A DNA stretch of 64,000 nt from Bagarius yarrelli (taxonomy: Eukaryota > Chordata > Actinopteri > Siluriformes > Sisoridae), in NCBI GenBank assembly GCA_005784505.1, contig VCAZ01000027.1, positions 1,259,265 to 1,323,264 of the forward strand, given 5' to 3'. The notes beneath the pieces were generated by a model. That model was not told the origin of the DNA. It saw only the letters and a list, made by a program, of their open reading frames with translations, and did not search any database. Numbering within the stretch: position 1 is the first letter of the stretch; each line of letters begins with the position of its first letter. Positions 48,541-59,970 of this stretch are shown here, one piece after another. The translations under genes and the position numbers were made by a program.

Positions 48541-50124
48541 ATTAAAACTAAGCAAACTTTATTGAAAAAAATTAAATTTCACAGTGTTTAAAAATCATTG
48601 TAAATCATACCTAAAAGTAAACTGTGTCATCTGTATAGTAAATTTAGCTCAGCAGACATCAACATTCTTCCTTTAAATCTAATATAAGTGAATGACTGCT
48701 AAATTGTTTCTCCTTTAGGCAACAACCAAAGCACCGTTTTATGCATTTTTGTCATAGAGGCCTGTTTGAACCTAAATCTATCCTATCCCTATTTCATCTA
48801 AATAAAGCTTATCTTGTCACTGAGCTGTTAAACTGAAGGGCCCTTTAATACAAGCTGCCAATGCTCACACATCCCCAGACTGTCTGAAATGTCACTTTAG
48901 CCAAGGACTAACATATAGCTTTTTTAGTCAGTGACACTGACACACTATTATCTGTCTGGAAAAGAGAGGATATGGTGTTGTCAGAAATACATGTCTCTAC
49001 ACATGTACCCATCACACAGGGGCAGATGGCTAGGATTGAATTATTTTTTGTGTAAAAGCTCCTGTGAAGTTCAAAACGATTACTGCTGCAGATGCCTCCT
49101 GCAAGAGGTATAATAGAGAGGCATCTTGGGAGAGCAGCAGTCGTAACGATGATGCTGTGGCTTTCTTCTTTGCTCAGCACAGCAGAATGACAAAGGGGAA
49201 GCGTCACAGTGCCATGGGGGCCCCTAGCAAATATGAGCTTGAACATCAATCAATCTATTGTACATTCTCTGAATGTCAGCTTTAATGTTTAACTCCAGTC
49301 TTCTGAGCCAGTTTCTCTTACGTTGGTCTTAAGTAAGTAGTTGCATTACAAGCTTAAAAATTAAAATAAAAAGCCTGAACAAATGCAAAAACCCGTTGTC
49401 AAAACACATGACGTATGATGGTTAATGTGTAAATATTTCTGACATAAAAAATGATTATTCATCATTAGAGTCTACAGAGCAAATCTCACTGGGACTGGCC
49501 TTCTGTTACTTAGTCTCCAGCTTCATTAGCATTTACCTTCAACAAGCACCCTTTAGCATTAATACATGCTTGCGTTTAGCATGGATACATGTATGTCTTC
49601 CAATCCAGAGCCTTAACAACCAATCCACAACCAATAGAGTTCTTTTTACATCGTACAAGCCATGAACTAAAATGTTAGGTCATATAGTAGGTAATAATTG
49701 TGCCAGCCTCTTTCTCATGTAAGGCTGAACGCTGCATGACTACCTGATCGCATACTCAGACACTTTATCCTGCATCTGCTGCATAAGCAGGAAGAGCTCG
49801 CAGCAGGAGGTAATGCATGCATGTGTGTGGATGTACTTTCACTGTTGTCTCTGGTGATTGAGAATTATGTGTATTTTTAACCCACAGGAATTAATTAGCC
49901 CATCTTTTACCCAAACAAAGGTACTTATTGTATGTTTGGGAATCATGCTGAGGGGGTGGTTATTCATACTAGACAACATTTCCACAAAAAAAAGCATTGT
50001 TATGGAGCATATTTTACCTTATATTTAAATGGTAAATGACTTTTCGGTACAAGGAGATATTTCTTAATTTAAATTGTATGTCTTGTGTGTCATTTGGTTA
50101 TAATACAAAGTTATAATACAAAGC
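48541..50124. other. Intergenic with scattered balanced stretches
   Basis: 48,840-49,290 and 49,480-49,980 look partly CNE-like (e.g. CTTCATTAGCATTTACC at about 49,520). The 113-codon minus ORF at 48908-49249 has no recognised domain. A 13-base tandem TTATAATACAAAG occurs at 50099-50124. Confidence 0.35.
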
Positions 50125-50300
50125 AATAGCTCAGTGCTTAAGGTGTAGAACTGCTAACCAGAAGATTAAGGATTTAATTTCCAGCACCACCAGGCCACTG
50201 CTGGGCCCTGGCCCTTAACCCTTAACTGCTTAGTTGTATAAAAGAGATAAATGTAAATTGCTCTGAATTAGGATGTCTGCCAAATGCCAGAAATGTAAAG
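50125..50300 (+). repeat. tRNA-derived SINE copy 6
   Basis: 'AATAGCTCAGTGCTTAAGG' head, 'TTTCCAGCACCACCAGGCCA', 'GGCCCTTAACCCTTAACTGC', 'AAATGTAAATTGCTCTGAAT', 'ATGTCTGCCAAATGCCAGAA'. Diverged copy. Confidence 0.85.
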
Positions 50301-50399
50301 GTAAAATGATATTTTATCACTCACAATGTATGATACAATTAGATATCAGTCTGTGACATTTAGATATTTAGATTATTAGATATATATGAGAATCTTGTC

Positions 50400-51330
50400 T
50401 TTCTATACCCCTTTGTGTCTTATTGTGTCATTAGCGATTGAAATGGGCATCTGTGGGAGTGACTGAAGGAACAGTCAGCCGTCCTTTAATCTTCTGGAGA
50501 CATGTCTTTTATCTGTACAGAAATGACGTGAGTAAGATGGAGTCATTACCTCCTGCACGTGCTTTATAGCATTCCCCAGGGGAATAACCATGTAGCCTTG
50601 CGAGTCCCCTCAGATCGTCTACAATGCTTGGACATCCCACTTTATAGCGGCTGGTCCAAGTCAGAGTGAAGCAGCTGCCACACAGAATTGCCTGATAATT
50701 GCCTTTAATTCAGCTGTTTAGGGAACACTGGGATCAGAGGTGAGTTGTTTTCTTTCCCTGGGAAAAAAATTGGAACATAAAATGGTTGAAACCTTATCAT
50801 TCCAACTGACAGCGCTCATTAGAATCTTGCCTGACACCTGTCAGTCTAAAACCTCCATCGTGTCCACCCTGGCCTCATCGTCTCAGCACCCTGCCAGTCC
50901 CATATATATCATCCTCATGAAGAAGAAGGTGAAAAGTAGCAGGGACACGTGCTTTCAGGAAGAGGAATGCGTTATTACAGTCTGACAGGTGTCTCCATGT
51001 AAAGGCAGCACCCCAGCACATGTAACACATCAGCAGACTGAGTCGGCTTCATTGTGATCCAAATTAGAGCGGGACTCTGCGCATTTCACAACGCTACCTC
51101 CTCAGAATCTCAAGTATTTTTATGCAAACCATGAGCGTGTTTGTTGGGGAGCACCGGCAGCGCCTGATGAGCATCTCATTATCTCCACACCAGCCGAACA
51201 CACTGTGTGGAGCATAATCAAAGCCTGGGGGTACGTATTAATTATCCTTTTGAATAGTGATGAAATTTTAAAAAGATCTCCTTAAGGCTCCCAATCATCA
51301 GCAGATGAAACAAAGCTCAGCACAGCTTGC
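50400..51330. promoter_or_regulatory. Candidate conserved non-coding block (about 0.9 kb)
   Basis: The most uniform balanced, repeat-free stretch of the right half. Motif text: TGATAATTGCCTTTAATTC near 50692, GTGATCCAAATTAGAGCGGG near 51054, GTACGTATTAATTATCC near 51231. The 81-codon ORF at 50740-50985 has no domain. Candidate enhancer; conservation untested. Confidence 0.45.
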
Positions 51331-51514
51331 GCACCAAGGCTCACATGTGTTTTTACATCTGTTCAGGATATTTCAATTTGATGCTCAACAAGCTAAACCT
51401 GAGATTAAAGGATCGTACGTGTCAGCCGCACAAACATCACTTCCAGAGTGAGCAGGAGTGTTACCGCACAACAAGAAGAGAGAGAGGCATCACCCATCGC
51501 AGACAATGGTGCAT

Positions 51515-51521
51515 GTGTGTC

Positions 51522-51566
<45 letters not shown>
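51515..51566. repeat. (GT)n microsatellite
   Basis: TGTGTGTCTGTCTGTG then about 20 GT units; gives the Cys/Val ORF in plus and His/Thr ORF in minus. Confidence 0.95.
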
Positions 51567-51567
<1 letters not shown>

Positions 51568-51944
51568 CGTCTTTGGAAGGTCTGCAAGTCAAGGCTGATG
51601 TGATGCCTCTCAGATGTTTGAAATGTCAGGAAAGAAATCTGTCATAGGATTCGCTCTTTGGAAATATTCATAACCACTTTTTTACTTTTTTTCCACTTTT
51701 CTCTTCTTATATGATTTGCCTTACATTTAAGAAATTGTTTCAATATTTATAATTAATAAAGTAAAACCTTTTTTATGAGAAAAGTTAGTTTTGTATAGAG
51801 TTAAAAAAAAAAAAAATAAATAAAAATGAATGAAAAGAGTTCTTAATATCTTTAGTTGTGCTATAAACCTAATCCAAATAAAATATATATATATAGAAAA
51901 TCTTAAAATAAATAATCTACATATACTTACATTCTAGTAACTAG

Positions 51945-51947
<3 letters not shown>

Positions 51948-52020
<73 letters not shown>
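51948..52020. repeat. (AT)n tract, left of hAT relic
   Basis: About 36 uninterrupted AT units ending at the left end of the transposon relic. Confidence 0.95.
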
Positions 52021-52021
<1 letters not shown>

Positions 52022-52477
52022 GGTCAATGGTGTCCAGTCAGGGCCAGCAAGGCCTTCTTTGCTGGCCTAGACAATATCAGAAGCTGACCTACATTTACAA
52101 TTTAAATTATAAAATTGTAATTTATTCCCAACAGTTTATTCTCTTCATTCCATAGTGTTTCTCTCGGCTGCACTTCCAGCACATGTATGTAAATGTTAGA
52201 TTTTTTGTCCGATTGATTTCAGTTCTATGTGCTGCTATGTTAATCTAATCTGCCAAGGCCTTCAGAATCAGTAGTGCTGGCCCATGTAACTTAAACTATG
52301 TAAGCATTGGCAGATTGCTAATTACTTAATATTATTAAAGACTGTTTCTTTAACAAGATTTCAAATCAGGCATTCAAGGCCTGCTAGATGGCGTACAATA
52401 ATGTCAGTATTTTTCCGCCCTCTGGTTAATCAGAGTAAAACTGTTTTAGCCCAGTTCAGAATTAGAAAGAAACAGAA

Positions 52478-52620
52478 TCAGAAGAGCTTTATTGCCCAGT
52501 GGGTTTGCACTTACAAGGAATTTGTTTTGGTGACAGAAGCTTTCAGTTGCACCTTTTTAAATAATAAATAAAAAAGTAAGAATAAAAAAGAGAGAGTAAA
52601 AGGTTATTGCACATTTTTTA
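52478..52620. repeat. Nested dispersed repeat inside the hAT relic
   Basis: 'TCAGAAGAGCTTTATTGCCC', 'TGCACTTACAAGGAATTTG', 'TTTGGTGACAGAAGCTTTCA' match a very common fish repeat ('AGCTTTATTGCCAAGT..ACAAGGAATTTGTTTTGGTGACAGAAGC'). It ends in an A/T-rich tail. Confidence 0.65.
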
Positions 52621-52627
52621 TATAAAA

Positions 52628-52664
52628 AATAATAATAATAATAATAATTATTATTATTATTATT
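52628..52664. repeat. (AAT)n/(ATT)n inverted microsatellite
   Basis: Six AAT units run directly into six ATT units, giving a self-complementary palindrome. Confidence 0.9.
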
Positions 52665-53142
52665 GCATAAAATAGTACAGTTAGCAAAACGCGTTTATAC
52701 AGTTAAATGATCACCCACAATGGCTGACAGAGGAGGAGAAATTGACTTGGTCTCGGACATACTTAAAAATCCGTTTTCAAGGTGGACTTTTCCTGAAAAA
52801 AAACATTGTACGGAGAGTTCGGCAATCCCTAACTAGCTTGTCTAAGACCAGTTCAGACGAACAGTAACACTGGCTTACAGTCTTTAAATGTATTATATTT
52901 TTACTTATATCTTTAAATTTTTTGTCATGCTATTAGATAAACATTGGTTCTGAACTGTTCCATATGATGTACATGGTACAGTTGCGGATGTATTGTAGAG
53001 GGTTAGAATCTTAACGGGGTTTCTTGTTTTAGTAAAAATGGTTTTTATTCTCAATAAATTAAATATTTCTGTAATGCCACGCCGTGTTATATTGCGTTTT
53101 GTTATAGTATTGATGGTACAGGTACCAATGCATCGCCCACCA

Positions 53143-53254
<112 letters not shown>

Positions 53255-53294
53255 TTTATATGTGGAAAATCATAAAATAAATAATCTTCATATT

Positions 53295-53679
53295 TCCTGG
53301 TTATGGACACCGGAAACAAAGAGATTGACCTTTAAGTATGAGTGATTGTAATATATATACCATCAGCTCTCTCTCTCACTCCTGCCCTGCAGCTTCTTCG
53401 CCTCCACTGAGAGAACTACATTTCATACATGCTTGTGGCAAAAACTACTAATCACTAGAACACTGTATCAAACATACAGTAACCCTTTTGTTTTGTTTCA
53501 ATGCCAAGACCAAGCAGCAATAAAAAGCAGCAATCTCTATGTCTCTCTCTTAAAGATATAGACCAGAGGTCATTTAAATTTAAATATTGGCGACTCCTAC
53601 AAAATTTGGCTGCTCTAATACACCTATTAAACCTGATAAGTAACTGACTATCAAGCTAGAAAATTGTCAAATTATTCTG
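53295..53679. other. Intergenic, no gene seen
   Basis: Mixed sequence after the direct repeat; nothing recognised. Confidence 0.4.
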
Positions 53680-54330
53680 CATTCCAGCTGTTTACAACTG
53701 GAAATGATGACCCCTGCTGCAGACATCTATAACTGTAGATCAATGTGCAGGACTGATGATACCACATGCAATCCGGTAAACGTTTTGACTCTATGGAATT
53801 TTGCTGATGTCTGCGTTCATCGCCGTGCTTCTGTAAGAGAGAGAGTCTTAAAGCTGCTCAAAACGGAGTAGCAAACATAATTGTGACAGGCCCAACGAGC
53901 AGGTGGGGTCACAAAATATAATGGCAAATGAATACTGGATCAGCCACAGCATAATCAGGCATGGAGCAACTTGAACCCTGTACTCCTCAACTAGAGAATT
54001 ATTCTGCACTGAGAGGTGAGACTATTAACACAGGAGGGGATAAAACTCCAGCTGTCAAGCTCTCACCCTGTCTACTTCTTTCTCGGCTGCTGTACTTTAT
54101 GTTCACTCGTTGCATTTGCAAATGATTCTTCCATTTGTCAAGTTGTTGGCAAACCTGTCACCCTCACCTGCTGAAAAGCAAATTATTTATTTATTTGGCT
54201 TCAACACAATTAAAGGCATTACCACAGTGCTTGGCAGTGACACCTTTTTATGCAATCAAGTGCCAAAGTGCAAAGAGTTTAGACATGTCTGTAGGATGGC
54301 TGTAAGTTTTCTCTTTTTTTCGGATTAAAA
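53680..54330. promoter_or_regulatory. Candidate conserved non-coding element block
   Basis: Balanced and repeat-poor, with a 72-codon ORF of no recognised domain. ACAATTAAAGGC near 54207 and TTGCATTTGCAAATG near 54109 (a near-palindromic POU-like site) are visible. Confidence 0.4.
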
Positions 54331-54699
54331 AATTAAATAGCGGTGGGATGAATGAAGTTTTTACTTGCTGCCTCCCCTGGAGATAGAGGACAAGAAGTAA
54401 ATAAAGAGAAATATATTTGAATACAACAGCCAGAAATACATTTAGCAGAAAAGCTTTTTTAGTGTGAATGTTTCTCTACAGTGTTGACTGGATGAGTTTT
54501 AGCAGAATTTTGCTGCTACGGTAATTTGCCTGTGTAAATGTTAGAAATTCCTCCCAAGCAGTGCATTTCAGCGAACAATGATAATAAGCATGCCTCTTGT
54601 TATTTAAATCATTAAACAATATGCAACCATCCCACATTCCCATATACTGTTTTTACATTTTTTTAAAGCATTTATTGTACACACCTTCACACCCACATC
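54331..54699. other. Intergenic, no gene seen
   Basis: AT-rich with no recognised content. Confidence 0.4.
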
Positions 54700-55180
54700 C
54701 AAGAGCAGGCTTGGTGTCAAACAAGTTAAATTTTCTCATGTCTTTGACCTAAAATACTATATCGGAGTCTAGCGTCGGTGCTATCTGGTCAGCCTCCAAT
54801 GGCTTTGCCAACAGTAGCGTTTGTCATCCACCATTTGCTGCCTGGGGCCTCTGACAGACCCGACCTATCTTATTAAAAAACAAGCCGCTAGAAGTAAAAA
54901 CAATGCTGGCGGAGAAGACATAGTGCTGTTTTACGTCTCCTGTAAGTATCTGCTTTAGGGACAGTTTATCTGTTAGATACAACAGCTCTTTGACATTGTC
55001 AACTTCTGTCATGTTGTCGTACTTAGTCTTCGATCATGGCACAGCTCAAATCACCTGCATTTTCTTTCGGCGGCTGGTAAAGAGTGTGAGTCGGCTTGCT
55101 CTGTGTGTGGAATGTCTTCGGGCCTTTATGATAATGAATCTTCCCCCCTACTAAAACATTACAATAAATAAAACATGCCA
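54700..55180. promoter_or_regulatory. Candidate conserved non-coding element
   Basis: Balanced sequence with CpG-containing words (e.g. CTAGCGTCGGTGC, GCTGGCGGAGAAG) unlike the AT-rich filler. 62-codon minus ORF without domain. Confidence 0.4.
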
Positions 55181-55199
55181 TTCCAAAGAGTTTGATCTG

Positions 55200-55203
<4 letters not shown>

Positions 55204-55243
<40 letters not shown>

Positions 55244-55331
55244 ATATAAAAAAAACTGCTGGATTTTGCTCAGTTCATTATACTTTCTCACTCACTCACT
55301 CACTTACTCACTCACTCACTCACTCACTCAC
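55204..55331. repeat. (GT)n and (CTCA)n microsatellites
   Basis: (GT)n at 55204-55241 and (CTCA)n at 55288-55331, followed by a short (CA)n near 55397-55409. They generate the Cys/Val and His/Ser/Leu runs of a spurious 106-codon ORF. Confidence 0.95.
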
Positions 55332-55399
55332 GCATTGCTGCATTTTGCACATTTCATGATACGTGATATGCACACACTATCTTTTACTTTCTCTCTCAC

Positions 55400-57300
55400 A
55401 CACACACACAATATACACAGATATGCACAGATATGCACAAATACACCAGGGATGAGTATTTATCCCCATTTTCCAGGCACTAAAAATATAATGTGTTTTA
55501 ATAATATTATATATATAAATATTTAATTGTGTAACTAAGGCATGACTTCTATTTTGCATGAGGGCATTTTAAATCTAATTAATTTACTAATTAAGAAAAA
55601 GATTTGCTGATCTCATGCAAACTGCATTGTGTATAAATATTTTACCCAGCAGTAAAAGGATATTTTAAGGAAATTATTCTGTACAAAAGATGTTACACAG
55701 TTACCTGATTAAAGGTTTTATTTTATATGTAATTGTGTCTATTATCGTATATCGAATTATTTTATAGACTGGGTGCGGGAGAGGATTTAAGAGCCAGACA
55801 GCAGTTCTGATTATTCACGGCCATCCTAAATAAGCCATTTTTCTTCTTCTCACCCTCAGTTGTGCACAGCTGCTTTGTTCACTGTGCAATTCCCTAACTG
55901 CAAGATAATTTCTTTGTTTTCACAAGAATTTTCTGGTCACAGTTTGCATCAACCCGCCACCCCCCACCCTGGTTAGTGCTCAGGTGCTTACAGTGGAACA
56001 CTGCACAGTCTCTCCAGCTCAGCTCGCCTCAATCACATCCACCCTGAGGCTGTAGGTTTGTGCATCAAAGAGAGTTTACACCATGGAGCAGTTGGTTCGA
56101 AGAAAAGATGAAACAATGATTTAAAAAAAAAAGATTTTTTTCTCTCTTTTTCAGCACTCTAGTTTTGAGGAGTTCAAAAGCTCAATTAGAGTGAGCTACA
56201 AGTTTGTCAGGATAAACAGTTTTACACCTTCAACGAATATAAGAACATATTATACATAGTAAAGTATACTGGATAATATGTTCTGTGCAAGATTATAAGC
56301 ACGTAAGAATCCTGTGCTAGGCAGATGCATCACAAAGTACCCGTCACAAAGCCTGCTGCCTAAATACACTCCTTCTTTCTGTAAAACTCTGCAGTTGCAA
56401 CACTTTTCATTCGATCCAATTATGGTGTTTTTATTAAGCATTTAAATGTTGATAATTATCGATCTGGTATAAGATGTTAGAATAAAAAGTAACGTCTTTT
56501 AAGACAGGTTTATAATGCTGTTGTGCTGGAATATAAGCCTATTGCTCATTCCACCAATGTTTTTACAAGGCCACTGTAATCAGTAATTCTATCCCTTTCA
56601 GTCCTCACTTATGGTCACATTTACACTCTGTGTATATGCGTAATGTGTAAAGAGGTGTTAAGTGTAAGTAAGATGTGAATGTCATGAGGATTTGGTCATT
56701 TAAAAAAAACAAAAAAAACCCGAAACATTGCATAAACTATAATATACATTAGTTTCTGTTATGATCTCTAAATGCAATTATTAGAGAATCAACTAGTACA
56801 TAAAATAGTACTTGCCTGCACCCTGTCTGCTCTAAAAGGAAAATATTAAGCTAACAACATGTGACTTAAACACTGATCAATCTGTGAAGTCTTAACACAA
56901 ACCAGAACCGTTAACTTAAAAAGTGTCTCCTAATGAGCGCTTGAATATCCTGTCCTGCTTGTGTTTATTTTCCTGCTCTTAACACTTCCTCATTAGTCAT
57001 GGCAGTCAGGAGAAGCAAAGCCCTGGCTTTTTGATGCCATCACACTAAAATTACACATCTATTATGCAGGCAGCTACATTAATCTTTCAAATCGGCATTC
57101 AGATTAACCTATATCCTCCTTTTATTTTGAGCTGTGATGATGATGAGTGTGTTTCTGGCTGCTTTTAAAACACCTTAACCGTCCTCAAAACTCGTCAGTA
57201 TAGTAAGAGTGCCCTCTTTTGTCTAGCTGTGAGGTTACATGCCGGGTGCAGGAGAACTGAATTGGGTTTCTGTACATGCCCGCTGGTAAAGTATGGCAAA
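55400..57300. other. Intergenic between desert and receptor gene; two possible small CNEs
   Basis: Mostly AT-rich. 55,840-56,200 and 56,930-57,280 are more balanced (GTTTGCATCAACCCGCC near 55942; TCATTAGTCATGGCAG near 56991) and could be regulatory. No exon of another gene was seen. Confidence 0.35.
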
Positions 57301-57369
57301 AGAATGTGTATGACAACCTGGTGGAAGAGTCATAAAATATGCAGGCTCAAGTAAAAAACAATTACATTT

Positions 57370-57375
57370 TTTATT
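57370..57375 (-). terminator. Polyadenylation signal AATAAA of the crlf2-like gene
   Basis: AATAAA on the minus strand, 112 bases after the stop codon at 57487-57489, giving a short 3' UTR. It is the first canonical signal after the stop that I found. The sequence is AT-rich, so a chance match is possible. Confidence 0.5.
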
Positions 57376-57486
57376 TAATACATAGACAAGCTTAAGGCCA
57401 TCATTCAGAAAAATAGCAGCCTACTTTGATCAGTTTGTTCACTCACTTTCTTTCTTAAAAAAAGCTTACATATACAAACCCTATAG

Positions 57487-59877
57487 TTAGATGATGATGT
57501 AACCTGGTCTGGTAGCTGAACACTGAGCATCAATGTTGTCCTCAGTTGTAGCAGACGAATAAATAGTGTATGTGCTGGCATTTGTGGCAAGATCGAAGTC
57601 ATGCTTTCCAGGAACTGTGTGTGTAGGAAGAGTGTGACTGGGTTGTTCATCTAGATCACTGAGGAGAGTGATTTCAATCATCTTCTCCTCCCCGTCATAG
57701 ATCTTTACTTCTGATACCTTGAAATCTTCAACTGTTTGTGCAAAGTTGCTCCACCACTTTCAAAAGAATGAGAAAAAGTAGTTATACAATGATATGTTAT
57801 ATGTGTTATGTTTTATTTTAGGTCATATGTTTTATTTGTTATGTTATTGTATGTTATGTAATAGCATGTTATAGTATGGTACACAATGAAATGTTATATG
57901 TCATAATCTTAAGCTACACTTTCTTTGCTTACCTGCATCTGTTCAAAGTTTAACATTTTTTTCTTTGGATCTGGAATTATAGGAAGGACAAATCTTCTTA
58001 CCCTTTGTGAAGAAAGATTAACCATAACATAGCCATGCTTGTATGTTCTGTATAACTATTTCGAAAAAAAGTCAGCGAGACTCACCGATTATGTGTTATG
58101 GCACAGACAAGTATGGAACCCGCCAGTGAAAGCATCGCTATCAACAGATAATTCTGTACACTAAATGATGATTTATCTGTAATGCACGGTACTCGAATAA
58201 AATCTGATTAAAAATGGGGATAAAGTTAAGAATGGTTTAAAAAAAAAGGGCAAAACACAGATACCTCATATAATGTATTATTTATAACATTTTACTCTAA
58301 AACATTACTGGATGGCAAATGTATTCCAGTAAACACATCTGTCCAGAACATAGAGACTATTTCACCTGTGTCGTTCTTCCAGTATTTTACTGGACTCCAT
58401 TTTCCCCAGAATTTTTTGGTACAAAGTTTCATCCTTATCCTGAAAGCGTAATTCTTTTTTATATTATAATCATTAAGCACGAAGAAAAACCCTAAAATGT
58501 TGGTATAATTCTGTACAGAATATAAATAAACACAAGAAGATGTGATCAGATTTAATGGAATTCTTGGTGTGAACCATCAAATGACAAAATATTAATTGTT
58601 TTGTTACCTAAGATTATTAAATATTAATATTTTTACATTCATTGCTGTAGTTTTACATCACCACACTTTTTCCATTATATTCAGATGAGCTATACCTTCC
58701 AAGAAGTGTCACATTGGCTCCGGTACTGCAAATGGGTTCTGTAGCACAGTACACTTTTTTGTTTATCCGGACTCTCCCAGTGCACTACAATGTTCTGCGA
58801 TGTGTTGATAATCTTCATGTTATAAGAGTCTAATTAAGAAAAGAATACATTTTACCCTATATTTCATCATTTATCATCTATTCAATCCTAATCAGGATCA
58901 CAGGGATCTGCGGAAAATCTATTTTAGTTGTCATTGAGTGAAAGACAGGGGTTACACCGTAAACAGGTCACCAGTCCATCACAGATAAACTACTAACACT
59001 CACTCCTATGAGCACACACACACTAACACTCACTCCTATGGGCAATTTAGAATCACCATTTAACCAAACATACATATTTGTAGACTGTGTAAGTAACCCG
59101 GAGTACCCAGATTAAACCCACACAAGCATGGGGAGAGCATGCAAACTCCACACAGAAACACACCTGTCAGGGATACAAACCTGGGGCCTTCTTGCTGTGA
59201 GGAAACAGTGGTAACCACTAAGCCACCGTGCTGCACTATAATTCATCAGGGTTTTTTCTGAGCTACTGTGGGTGTCATATCAGCCTGCAGTAACTTTCCA
59301 GCTGGCTCCACGCTCAGTGCTAGCGGATTTGCCATGACGCACAAATACGCTAGAATCATTGTAGTACTGCCTACCTTGTGAGTAATGCAACTATGGCCTA
59401 CCTGGCCAATCTAAATGAAATGATCTGTATATAAACTGAAAAATAAGTTGGTTGTATTATAAAAGTTGAATCACACAAATTAAAATATTATTTCATTATA
59501 TAAGATATTATAATAAGTTTTTTAAAAGGTATTTCAAATTTATTAAAAAGTAATGATTTAATTATTGGTTTCAGTATCTTTATTACAACCCCCTAATTTA
59601 TTGTTCTTCTTTTTTTTTCTTTTCATTACTGTTAGTATTATACTACTTATACTACTTACTATTATAATGAATATTTACTGTGTTCATAAGCTATTCATTT
59701 ACACCAACAATCACACGGACACATCTTTATATTACTTATCATGCCAGCGACAAATGTTGGTCATTAATAAGACAAAAAAGAATGATAATTTAACTTACCC
59801 TCTAAATCAGTGTTGACTTCGGCTTGAACACAGATCACAGACAAGATCAGCAGTGCACAGCAAGTACAGCACTTCAT
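57487..59877 (-). CDS. crlf2: CRLF2-like class I cytokine receptor, six coding exons
   Basis: Single-pass plasma-membrane receptor; family members pair with a second chain and signal through JAK/STAT. Coding exons (minus strand): 59799-59877, 58696-58829, 58366-58510, 58086-58176, 57933-58002, 57487-57756; intron phases 1,0,1,2,0, all GT-AG; 262 residues. Seen: signal peptide (MKCCTCCALLILSVICVQA), one FN3 module (about 28-116) with QYRSQCDTSW at 61-70 and a WSXWS variant WGKWS at 106-110, N-glycosylation sequons at 35, 72 and 117, transmembrane helix about 129-147, Box1 LPIIPDP at 156-162, and Tyr259 four residues from the end. From memory, human CRLF2 has QYRS..DT.W in D2, RVKKFLIPSVPDPK at Box1 (here RVRRFVLPIIPDPK) and also ends with Tyr at position -4. 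Human CRLF2 is 371 residues; the N-terminal D1 domain is absent here. Alternatives are IL13RA1- or gamma-chain-like receptors, judged less likely. Confidence 0.8.
57779..57905. repeat. Degenerate TGTTATAT-type tandem array in the last intron
   Basis: The intron between the Box1 exon and the last coding exon consists largely of imperfect repeats of a 7-9 base ATGTTAT/TTATGTTA unit. It is a decayed minisatellite with no coding content. Confidence 0.6.
58885..59236 (-). repeat. High-copy teleost dispersed repeat in intron 1
   Basis: Contains the familiar fish/vertebrate repeat text: 'CAGGTCACCAGTCCATCACAG', 'GGCAATTTAGAATCACC', 'GTACCCAGATTAAACCCACA', 'CATGCAAACTCCACACAG' and 'CCTTCTTGCTGTGAGG', ending 'AAGCCACCGTGCTGC'. 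This text occurs very widely in fish genomes. I do not assign a RepBase family. It takes up about a third of the intron where the missing D1 exons would be expected. Confidence 0.75.
59250..59415. repeat. Probable second dispersed repeat in intron 1
   Basis: Moderate-GC block beginning CAGGGTTTTTTCTGAGC and running to CTACCTGGCCAATC, unlike the AT-rich intron on either side. Its minus-strand reading frames give no cytokine-receptor motif (no Cys-x-Trp pattern or FN3 strands). The abrupt change in composition suggests a transposon fragment. Confidence 0.35.
59420..59790. other. AT-rich remainder of intron 1, no exon seen
   Basis: Poly-T, poly-A and TTA-rich sequence. Both strands were read for FN3 strands, Cys pairs and splice pairs compatible with phase 1, and none were seen. 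This supports the absence of D1 exons. Confidence 0.55.
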
Positions 59878-59970
59878 AACCGCTCCTCATCAATGGGTAT
59901 CTCATGAAGTAAGAAGCGCAGTGAGGATATAGAGTCTTTTACCACTTAACCACGCTCACTTCCTCTCTCC
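59878..59970 (-). promoter_or_regulatory. Probable promoter of the crlf2-like gene
   Basis: Directly upstream of the start codon. On the minus strand there is a TATA-like TATATC at 59926-59931, a RUNX-like GTGGTT at 59948-59953 and an ETS/PU.1-like GAGGAAGTGA at 59956-59965. PU.1 and RUNX sites close together are typical of haematopoietic promoters, which would suit a cytokine receptor. The motifs are seen; their use is inferred. Confidence 0.4.

Noticed and set aside
55204..55331. Regularly repeated units suggesting a CRISPR array
   Set aside because: Simple (GT)n and (CTCA)n microsatellites without spacers, in vertebrate DNA.
58478..58500. Alternative acceptor inside exon 3 (ATTTTAG before GGTTTTTC)
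   Set aside because: It would put the exon out of frame with the preceding phase-0 exon; the acceptor TTCTGTACAG ending at 58511 keeps the frame.
58366..58510. Gene read as IL2RG, IL7R or IL13RA1 instead of CRLF2
   Set aside because: The WSXWS module alone fits all of these. The QYRS..DT.W text, the RV(K/R)(K/R)F..P..PDPK Box1, the Tyr at -4 and the neighbouring desert together favour CRLF2. Not fully excluded.
59250..59415. Possible D1 exon in intron 1
   Set aside because: Minus-strand frames lack the Cys pairs and FN3 strands of D1; only one frame is open and its text is not receptor-like. More likely repeat DNA.
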